A stretch of 64,000 nucleotides of DNA from assembly GCA_032622095.1 (NCBI GenBank), contig CP136068.1:133557989-133621988 (forward strand), read 5' to 3'. The notes under the pieces are model-generated. The model did not search any database. It had not been told where the DNA came from and saw only the letters and a program-made list of their open reading frames with translations. Within the stretch, counting starts at the first letter, position 1. The number at the start of each line of letters is the position of its first letter. The position numbers and the translations under genes were made by a program. Source of the DNA: Siphonodentalium dalli (lineage: Eukaryota; Mollusca; Scaphopoda; Gadilida; Siphonodentaliidae). Positions 11,001 through 23,000 of the stretch are shown in pieces.

Positions 11001-14000
11001 GGAGATAATTGGCTTTATGCACGTGTCCATGCGACCCAAATAAATGTTAAGATGACGAATGCACGGTGGGAAATCACGTGGTTTCGAGGTTGGTGAGTAC
11101 CACGCATACAAAACGACCGAGGCCAGTGCAAACTCACAAAAACATAATATATGAAGAACTGACATAAAACATAGCATTTTGACTGTTACGAGAATAAAAA
11201 TTATGCTAGTTTATTTTAAAAACAAGTTGATACCTTATTTGTTCGGAAATACTCAGTAGTTGTATATAACATTCTGACCAAAGTCGCCAGTCGGATGTTC
11301 GTGGACAACTTTGGTTAAAATGTTAGAGCAAATAACTGTAAGATGAACACAGGTGAGGTATCAGCTTGTTTGAAAAATAGTATACCATATGCTCGTAGCT
11401 GCCAAAATACTATTTAATATATCATTATCCTAGTTTATTACCCTTTGTCTGGTAGTATTTGCGATCGTATCGGCCATTTTGAATGCGTGATATTCATCAA
11501 TTCGAAATCACGTGATTCCCAACCGCGGAATAGCGGAACGTAGTCGTAACTATGAACCGTTAATTGACGAAACGTCTCTATTCGTGACGTACATTGTACA
11601 CATACGACATATACGTTATCATATGTTCTATTACAGGTATCACAGACGATGATGGAGGACAGTATACATGTAGAGTCACGGATAAATCCAACAATAACCC
11701 ACAATTTAAATACGTCACAGTTAACGTGCTATGTAAGTACAACAACGATCCAGATAACAGGTTACAATAGTGTAGATATTGCTCGGAGCGTCCTCCAACG
11801 GATATAGGAGATAATAAAATAGACACTGTGCTCTAATTGGTCAATAACCTCGTCTATGTTTTGTTATCATAAAATGTGCATCACACATCTTCCCTAGAAT
11901 AAATTTCCATAGGTAAAATAGCCATTGGCGCAGAAATTAACTGTTTGTAGTGAATTGTGTAGGTTTGAATTTTGTGGTGTGTTCTGAAACATGACAGTAT
12001 TTATTTTTAGTACGATTCTGACTCTAGTTACGAAAACACGAATTTTAAAGGCGAATACCGTGCATGACGTATATTATTTTTTGCGTAAAAAGTTACCCCA
12101 AATGTCAATCAATCTTTCAGATTTTTTGAAAATTCAGGACCTGGGCATTATCTTGTAAATACCATACAATAAAGCGTTTGCATTGATGCCAAAAAGAAAA
12201 CAGTTACACCGCATTGTGGTATCAAAGCTTGCTTGACCCAAGATGCATAACTCTAAATTATCAAGAAAGGCTGGCTTGTCAAACACAGATAACTCTAAAT
12301 TGACGAGAAAAGCCAGCATGATCCAATATACACAACTCTAATTTTCAAGGAAAATATCGCATATCCATGATACATAACTCTAATTATCAAAGAAAACCCC
12401 CACATGTTCAAGACACATACGTTTTTAGAATCAGTTCAATGTTAAATATTCTCAACATTAATACGGCTTATACTCACATGTCTGATACCATGTTCTCCGG
12501 GCGTCCATAAACAATGGCGAAGTAAACATGCTAACTCAAGCAAACGTTATTCTATTTTTGAAGAAAAAAAATGGGTTGTTTCTGAAAATCAACATACTCA
12601 AAAACACAATGCCTCGCCACAACATCTTCGATGCGCACATCTTGTTTGGTATAGTCACACGGTGGGAATCACGTGGTTTTATAGGTTGGTGAGTACCACG
12701 CATTCAAAATGTGCAAACGCACAAAAACATAATATATGAGGAACTAACACAAAACATATATTTGTTCCGAAAAACTGAGTAGTTTCCTATAACATTCTTA
12801 CCAAAGTTGCCAGTCCGAGGTTCGTGAAATATACAAGCCCACATGCATCTAGGAGAATCCTTCGAATGATAACTTTGGTAAGAATGTTAGAGCAAACCGC
12901 TGTGAGTTTGGACACAAATGAGGTATCAGCATGTTTGAAAAATAATATACAGCATCTGCTCGTAGCTGCCAAAATACTATGTAATATATCATTATCCTAG
13001 TTTATTACCTTTTTCCTCGTTTCTGGTCGCGTTTGTGGCCATTTTGAATACGTGATACTCATCAACTCGACACCACGTGATTCCCCACCGTGAGTCAGTC
13101 ACATCGTAAACATAAGAGTGGTTTGACAACAATTACAATTGCCATAATTATGCTTTTCAGACGACGTATCCAAGGTTTACCTGAAAGTCGATGGACAGAA
13201 ATTCACGGAATTCACCACCGATAAAATACAACTCCTGCAAAACAACTATAAAGTGCAATGTCACGCTGAGGGAAGCAACCCGCAGGCGGACATCAGAATG
13301 TTCCTCGGCTTCAAAGACGGAGTAAAAAAGCCAGTGAAAATCGATTCTATGCAATCTATTCCTGAGGATTTCGGACATCTCCAGAAGTTTGAAGTTCATG
13401 TTGGTCAACCAGTTGATTTACTGCCCGAACACAACGAAATAACCTGTGAAATCAAAGTGCCGGCTGGTGGATTCGCTGCAAAAACCGTGGGAGTCGGACT
13501 TCATGTCGTACCAGGTGAGTACCGCAAATAAATGGTAAGGTCACTGGGAATCGGACGGACAGTTCAACTGTAACAAATTTAGCAACTGCGCGAAATTTAG
13601 CAACTGCTGTCTATGTTTCTACACAACGGAAGTAAAAATACATGTTAAAGGTACCCAATCCGATTCGATGTCCCCCATATCACCATATTCCAACAACAAC
13701 AACAACAACAACAACAATAAAACAAATTTAAATGACGCTTCATTTATCAGAATCAATTAATTGCCCAAAAATGATGCTAGCCACAGTCACTATAGTATAC
13801 AATTGCCCCAAAAACGTGTTATTTATTAACATTTTGTTCAACTAAATATCTAACACCAGAAGCCACTTGATTTTAGAGTTATCCATCTTCATCCGCAAGT
13901 TGGTCCGAGACCGTCGGTTTGACAAATATTTGCCAGGCCGCCAAAAATTACATGTCTCGGGAAATGACAAATTTCAAAATACATATCTGAACACTCTGAG

Positions 14001-17000
14001 CTTTAATGGGTGGGTTCCTAGACTCGAATCTAATGTTAATTACCCCCGAAGCCCAATAATTAGTAATTTGGGAGCGTTAATTCGGATTATGCATCTTTAG
14101 TAATAGCTTTCCAGAGTCGCTCGTGCATATAACTGGTTCCTGCTACAAAACTGCGAACATATGAATACGGACGCCGATATGGTAAATGGCAATTATATAA
14201 GTCCTTTATACAGAAGGGTACATATTTCGTAAAGATTAAATTTTTGTACCCAATCAAGTTCTATGACAGTTGTCTGTGTAGTATATCGGAACCCTTGAAA
14301 CTTCCTTTATGGAATATAGCACTATGGCTATTGTGTTTCATGTTTGTACTGTATTCTGTAATATATAACTTGCTCCGGAAATTCTTTAAAGAGAGCATAC
14401 AAGAATTACTTGTATTATTTATTATGTGTCTACCAATTTCATATATAATTTGATATGCATTGATATTGCTTGTATATTTCATGTTAGTTTTGCATGGCAT
14501 CTGCCTTCGTTAGTGTGATGATAAACATAGTAACTTGACCTCGTTAGTGTGATGATAAACATAGTAACCTGACCTCGTTAGTGTGATGATAAACATAGTA
14601 ACCTGACCTCGTTAGTGTGATGATAAATATAATAACCTGACCTCGTTAGTGTGATGATAAACATAGTAACCTGACCTCGTTAGTGTGATGAAAAACATAG
14701 TAACCTGACCTCGTTAGTGTGATGATAAACATAGTAACCTGACCTCGTTAGTGTGATGATAAACATAGTAACATGACCTCGTTAGTGTGATGAAAAACAT
14801 AATAACCTGACCTCGTTAGTGTGATGAAAACATAGTAACCTGACCTCGTGAGTGTGATGAAAAACATAGTAACCTGACCTCGTTAGTGTGATGATAAACA
14901 TAGTAACCTGACCTCGTTAGTGTGATGATAAACATAGTAACCTGACCTCGTTAGTGTGATGATAAACATAGTAACCTGACCTCGTTAGTGTGATGAAAAA
15001 CATAGTAACCTGACCTCGTTAGTGTGATGAAAACATAGTAACCTGACCTCGTGAGTGTGATGAAAAACATAGTAACCTGACCTCGTGAGTGTGATGAAAA
15101 CATAGTAACCTGACCTCGTTAGTGTGATGATAAATATAATAACCTGACCTCGTTAGTGTGATGATAAACATAGTAACCTGACCTCGTTAGTGTGATGATA
15201 AACATAGTAACCTGACCTCGTTAGTGTGATGATAAACATAGTAACCTGACCTCGTTAGTGTGATGATAAATATAATAACCTGACCTCGTTAGTGTGATGA
15301 TAATCATAGTAATATGACCCCGTTATTGTGATGATAAACATAGTAATCTGACCCCGTTAGTGTGATGATAAACATAGTAATCTGACCCCGATATTGTGAT
15401 GAAAAACATATTAACCCGACCCCGTTAGTGTGATGAAAACATAGTAACCTAACCCCGTTAGTGTGACGAAAAAACATATAACCTGACCTGACCCCGTTAG
15501 TGTGATGAAAAACATATTAATCTAAACCCGTTAGTGTGATGATAAACATAGTAATCTGACCCCTTTAGTGTGATGAAAAACATAGTACCCTGGCTCGTTA
15601 GTGTGATGATAAACATAGTAACCTGACCTCGTTAGTGTGATGATAAATATAATAACCTGACCTCGTTAGTGTGATGAAAACATAGTAATCTGACCCCGTT
15701 ATTGTGATGAAAAACATAGTAACCCGACCCCGTTAGTGTGATGAAAACATAGTAACCTAACCCCGTTAGTGTGATAAAAAAACATATAACCTGATCTGAC
15801 CCCGTTAGTGTGATGAAAAACATATTAATCTAAACCCGTTAGTGTGATGATAAACATAGTAATCTGACCCCTTTAGTGTGATGAAAAACATAGTAACCTG
15901 GCTCGTTAGTGTGATGCTAAACATAGTAACCTAACCCCGTTAGTGTGATGATAAACATATTAATCTGCCCCCGTTAGTGTGATGATAAACATAGTAACCT
16001 GACCTAGTTAGTGTGATGATAAACATAGTAACCTGACCTCGTTAGTGTGATGATAAACATAGTAACCTGACTTCGTTAGTGTGATGATAAGCATAGTAAC
16101 CTGACCTCGTTAGTGTGATGATAAACATAGTAACCTGACCTCGTTAGTGTGATGATAAACATAGTAACCTGACCTCGTTAGTGTGATGAAAAACATATTA
16201 ATCTGCCCCCGTTAGTGTGATGATAAACATAGTAATCTGACCCCTTTAGTGTGATGAAAAACATAGTAACCTGGCTCGTTAGTGTGATGCTAAACATAGT
16301 AACCTAACCCCGTTAGTGTGATGATAAACATATTAATCTGCCCCCGTTAGTGTGATGATAAACATAGTAACCTGACCTCGTTAGTGTGATGATAAACATA
16401 GTAACCTGACCTCGTTAGTGTGATGATAAACATAGTAACCTGACTTCGTTAGTGTGATGATAAATATAATAACCTGACCTCGTTAGTGTGATGATAAACA
16501 TAGTAACCTGACCTCGTTAGTGTGATGATAAACATAGTAACCTGACCTCGTTAGTGTGATGATAAACATAGTAACCTGACATCGTTAGTGTGATGATAAA
16601 CATAGTAACCTGACCTCGTTAGTGTGATGATAAATATAATAACCTGACCTCGTTATTGTGATGATAAACATAGTAATCTGACCCCGTTAGTGTGATGATA
16701 AACATAGTAATCTGACCCCGTTATTGTGATGAAAAACATATTAACCCGACCCCGTTAGTGTGATGAAAACATAGTAACCTAACCCCGTTAGTGTGATGAA
16801 AAAACATATAACCTGACCTGACCCCGTTAGTGTGATGAAAAACATATTAATCTAAACCCGTTAGTGTGATGATAAACATAGTAATCTGACCCCTTTAGTG
16901 TGATGAAAAACATAGTACCCTGGCTCGTTAGTGTGATGATAAACATAGTAACCTGACCTCGTTAGTGTGATGATAAATATAATAACCTGACCTCGTTAGT

Positions 17001-20000
17001 GTGATGAAAACATAGTAATCTGACCCCGTTATTGTGATGAAAAACATAGTAACCCGACCCCGTTAGTGTGATGAAAACATAGTAACCTAACCCCGTTAGT
17101 GTGATGAAAAAACATATAACCTGATCTGACCCCGTTAGTGTGATGAAAAACATATTAATCTAAACCCGTTAGTGTGATGATAAACATAGTAATCTGACCC
17201 CTTTAGTGTGATGAAAAACATAGTAACCTGGCTCGTTAGTGTGATGCTAAACATAGTAACCTAACCCCGTTAGTGTGATGATAAACATATTAATCTGCCC
17301 CCGTTAGTGTGATAATAAACATAGTAACCTGACCTCGTTAGTGTGATGATAAACATAGTAACCTGACCTCGTTAGTGTGATGATAAACATAGTAACCTGA
17401 CTTCGTTAGTGTGATGATAAGCATAGTAACCTGACCTCGTTAGTGTGATGATAAACATAGTAACCTGACCTCGTTAGTGTGATGATAAACATAGTAACCT
17501 GACCTCGTTAGTGTGATGAAAAACATATTAATTTGCCCCCGTTAGTGTGATGATAAACATAGTAATCTGACCCCTTTAGTGTGATGAAAAACATAGTAAC
17601 CTGGCTCGTTAGTGTGATGCTAAACATAGTAACCTAACCCCGTTAGTGTGATGATAAACATATTAATCTGCCCCCGTTAGTGTGATGATAAACATAGTAA
17701 CCTGACCTCGTTAGTGTGATGATAAACATAGTAACCTGACCTCGTTAGTGTGATGATAAACATAGTAACCTGACTTCGTTAGTGTGATGATAAGCATAGT
17801 AACCTGACCTCGTTAGTGTGATGATAAACATAGTAACCTGACCTCGTTAGTGTGATGATAAACATAGTAACCTGACCTCGTTAGTGTGATGAAAAACATA
17901 GTAACCTGACCTCGTTAGTGTGATGAAAACATAATAACCTGACCTCGTTATTGTGATGATAAACATAGTAACCTGACCTCGTTAGTGTGATGATAAACAT
18001 AGTAACCTGACTTCGTTAGTGTGATGATAAACATAGTAACCTGACCTCGTTAGTGTGATGATAAACATAGTAACCTGACCTCGTTAGTGTGATGATAAAC
18101 ATAGTAACCTGACCTCGTTAGTGTGATGATAAACATAGTAACCTGACCTCGTTAGTGTGATGATAAACACAGTAACCTGACCTCGTGAGTGTGGTGATAA
18201 ACATAGTAACCTGACCTCGTTAGTGTGATGAAAAACATAGTAACCTGACCTCGTGAGTGTGATGATAAACATAGTAACCTGACCTCGTTAGTGTGATGAA
18301 AAACATAATAACCTGACCTCGTTAGTGTGATGAAAACATAGTAACCTGACCTCGTTAGTGTGATGAAAAACATAGTAACCTGACCTCGTTAGTGTGATGA
18401 TAAATATAATAACCTGACCTCGTTAGTGTGATGAAAAACATAGTAACCTGACCTCGTTAGTGTGATGATAAACATAGTAACCTGACCTCGTTAGTGTGAT
18501 GATAAACATAGTAACCTGACCTCGTTAGTGTGATGATAAACATAGTAACCTAACCCCGTTAGTGTGATGATAAACATAGTAACCTGACCTCGTTAGTGTG
18601 ATGATAAACATAGTAACCTGACCTCGTTAGTGTGATGATAAACATAGTAATCTGATCCCGTCAGTGTGAGTATCGTCGTAACTATATCACGTGTCATGTT
18701 TGCTGTATGCCCAATTGGTAGGATGTGCACTGGGTCATGAGTCTACACTGCTTGCTTGAACTTACTTTTGTCTATTGGTAATCTATTATGAAAACTAAAC
18801 AAAGCTGATATATCGAACTGGTCTACAGATACTGACTGCCTTGGAGTGGAATAGCGGGACATATTTTCTCTTGGGCCGATGTCAATTTTGCTGCTTGCTG
18901 CTCATTTTTTTTTCTCCAAAAGCAGGGGTAATAAATATAGTTAGTGCTTTTTTTTACCCTTTATCATTCACTAAACGTTGAGTATGGTGCATTGCCATGA
19001 TACAACTGCTATTGCACACAACTGACCTGGATACGACTACTGTAGGACCTGGATAAGAGCATCCCCATGTCCGTATATTATGGGTATTACACAACAAGAT
19101 GTGTATTATGTGTATATTTGTCAGTTGAAAATCGATCTTTTAATTGAAATAATATATGACACCAGGCATTTCTAAATTGCAAACTTGCCTTCAAAATGAG
19201 TTTCTTGTCGGGAAGATATGGAGCATCTGTAATATAATCGTTTACTACATGTACCCAACAGGCCTGCCACAGCCTTTCTGAAATCTTGTCACCAATTGTA
19301 TTGCTATCTTTTCAGTTGAGCCGGAAATAACCTGCGAAAACATGACAGCCATCTTGAACGAAAGGAATGTGTACCTGAGATGCTCAATTGAAGCGTACCA
19401 CAAACCGACGAAATATAACTGGTTCACAGGGGACACAAACGACGAAATAACCAACACAGACGCATCTTCAAGTGGAAACCACGTGGTCGCCTTCGAAGTG
19501 AGTATACACTATAACTATAGATAATGGCATGAATCTCTACTCTTGCTAACGCCCATATAGAGAATATATTCCACCAGTACAAAACCTGGGAACTTTTTGA
19601 AGTTTTGACACGGAACCTTATAAAATCAGGGGGGGGGTGAAAAAATTTCTTCCGGCACGTATGCCGGGGTGGGTGGGTGGTCAAAGCCACCAACAAGCAA
19701 TTTTTTCCGCAACTAAAAAAAAAAATTCCTGCTTGTTTTTAGTGTTTTGGCAATGAGTTGGGCTTCAAAACCACTTTGAATCAGTTTGAATGAGAGAAAT
19801 AATGTAATTCTAACTGGTAAACTGACTGCAGGCAGTTATCGTGTTGTATTTTGTTGCAAATTTTGAAATCCAAGATGGCCGCTGGCAGCCATGTTTTTTT
19901 GGCCGAATGACCTCAAAATTACTCATTCCTATTTACATGTCCATGTTAACATCCATGATAAATAGTATGCACAGAAATTCATATACAGCTGTTTACAGTG

Positions 20001-23000
20001 AATTTCCCCCCGCAAATCTCTGTTTTAGTGTTAAAAGGGGGGGTGGGTGTCAAAAAATGGTCGGAAAAAACTGCCGAAAACAGAAAAAAATTTGGCGGTG
20101 GGAGTGGGTGGGTACAAAAAATGATCGAAAGGGAAAAAATGCCATACGTGCCTGAAATTTTTTTCCGACCCCCCCCCTGATAAAATCGGAAAAATAACAC
20201 AGGGAATATATTTCTTTGTTATTATTTGTTTCTTAAGAATGTATTTCACTGTATATGTGAAGGTCCTAACTCGGAATTCACGATTTAAGTGACTTTGTGA
20301 GCGATTTTACTTTGCGTTTCTGACGTGGAATTTTTCCTGGGTAAAAATAATTGAATGTTTATTGCTATATCGGCTCTCAAAAGTCACAGAAAACCATGCA
20401 GTTGGGGCCTTCATATATAGCGAAGTACACTATTAAGGAACAGATAATCATTAATAAATTTATTCCCTGTGTTATTTTTTCGACTTTATAAGGTTCCCTG
20501 TCAAAACTTTAACAACGTTTCAAGGTTTTGTATTGGTGGAATATGATCTATACGGGCGTTAGTAGAGATTCGTGGCATGATCTACCTTCAAAATAGTCAC
20601 GGACGCCTAAGTCATCAGAATGACGTCATTGCACTGGCTTCAAATTTTGAAATCGTTCCCAATTTCAATTTGTTTATTGCACTCATTTAAAACACATGAG
20701 ATATACGAGGAGCATAATAAATTACATGCAAATAACAAATTGATTTGAGGTATTGGTGTAACTGTCTCATTGTGGAATAGTTGTGGTTTTGATAGGCCGT
20801 GAATACAATATTAGTTATATTTTCCATATAAATTGACTCAGTTTTCGGAGTATAATTATTTCATCACTTTGCATTAATTTCTCGAAATTGAAAGTATTCA
20901 TCAAAGGGGTAGTAAAGTTGGGAAGTAAATATTGGCGTTCAGACTGCAACGCATCACATACCATAATATAATATATTGCCAATTACATTTGACCACACGT
21001 TTCCATAACCTATCTTTGAACAGTATATCATTCCACGACCCTGTTTAGGTTGCTAATGGTGATTTGAACATCTAAATCTCAACAATGTCAGTGCGTCTGC
21101 TTTGGGCAATTTAATTAAATAATTCATTTGATCTTTGGATATTTTGTACAATTCCGACATTTACTTTTTTCTTCAATCGTTTTACGCTATTGTGTGGGGT
21201 ATCGGTCTTGTAGTGAAATTTGAATCGTTCGTTTTAACCATTCAATATCGATATCCAACGAACCTTGTGTGGTCCATAGGTATGTAAGACCGCATTTTAT
21301 CAAAATATCTCTTACGTGTTTAGCCCATCCATGGATATTATCTTCGTCTGCAGAAAGTTTCAGAAGATACTGGTATAATACTCGAGATGTTTTAAATTAT
21401 CGTGATGAAACCTATACACAAGGCACCCATAACATATAAGTCATATCAATAACAATACACACATACAAAATTATATTTTAGTCCCTGATGCCATTTACAT
21501 TAACGCGGTATCCTTTCTAAAGATAGTTTTATAAATGTGCTTACTTTTTAAAGAAGGCTCAAATATTCAATTTACCGTAAACAATGAAATTTATTTAATA
21601 TTTGGGGATGTGAATTTCGCGTATATCTTGTAACTTTTGACATAGAATCATAAAGTGATATTCGTCGAACGGTCTGTTTTCACATAAAATACACCTTAAG
21701 TTGTCTGCGGAATTTGTGTTTTTTTTGTCCATCTGCATGTTTGTTCTACTGGTGATTTATAATTAGATGTTATGATTTTCAATAGGCAGTTAGACAAATG
21801 AGATAAACTAAATAAACTAAATAGCGACTCATTTTCATGGACTGCTTTATGTTTCTGTAAAATATGGCACGTAGAAGCATTCATGCTGTCATAGAGGTTG
21901 CATCATACTGTTTAATCAGTAGCGATTTTATGTTTCTCAACTCTGCTTTGCTCAGTGTTGATGGTTGTCCACACATGTTCCATGTGTTGGTCATGGAGAA
22001 TTCCTTCTACAAAACATACCAAATTCATCTTATTTTGCAGATGTGTATCCCAATATTAATATATCTAAGTAAAAACATACGTCCTTGGCTAGCTTCGATC
22101 CTTCATGTTAAACTAGCTTGGACCAGTATGCTAGTGTCCTGTATTTTATTTCAATCGATATAGGATAACTAACAAGTTCGGCATAAACCATGTAATTTGG
22201 CATACTAGATTTCATTGAAGTAACTATTTTACATAATTTCAAATGAAGCTTCTCGAGGAGTTGAAAATTTTCAAAGCACCAAACTTCACTTTCATATAAC
22301 ATAATAAGCATAACCATAGCATCAAATAACGTGAATAACATATCTAAAGGTACTTGTTTACGGACTTGACATGCCACAGCCAGACTTATTTAAGTCATAA
22401 CGTTTATAAAAGTTTGGTCCAGAATTTTTCTTCAGCGATATTTTTACCCACAATAAAATTGTTGCGACTATAGATCCTAGCGATTATATTATCTGCCTCA
22501 AATGTATTCTTCATTGTTACCCCCTTTCAGTCCACAGAGACAGAAACAGGAAAACATAAAATAGACGCCATATTAGAAATCAAGAAAGCCACAAAAGATG
22601 TATTCGATAGAATGTATTATTTAGAGGTGCAAGCCGGTGATGGAAAGCCCTATCAGCAAATAGTGAGCGTAAAACAAAGTAAGTGTCACATACATGTACA
22701 TGTACGTATAGCAACCGCGTGGCGTGTATCATTAGAAGAAAAGTGGACCACTCCTCGTCTCCTGATCAAGTGGTCCTGCTAATGTGCTATGATGCTAGTG
22801 GGTCCTGCTGAATTGCTGTGATGCTGTTAGGGAAAACTGACACTATGAAGAAAAAAACCCTTTATTTTTTCTAGTGTTGTCATTTTCGCGCTGTTCGGAT
22901 AATCCATGTATCAAACTAGTCCAACAAATTAGACTGTTCGGATTAAGACATATTTTAATATTTGGACATTTACGATTGTCTTAATTATGGGGAATTAAGA

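Noticed and set aside
14501-18670. Regular short repeats that could suggest a CRISPR array or a repeat protein
   Set aside because: There are no unique spacers; the 34-bp units are directly adjacent. 34 is not a multiple of three, so the antisense frames (for example 15632-15823 and its twin at 16962-17153) shift and are by-products of the repeat.
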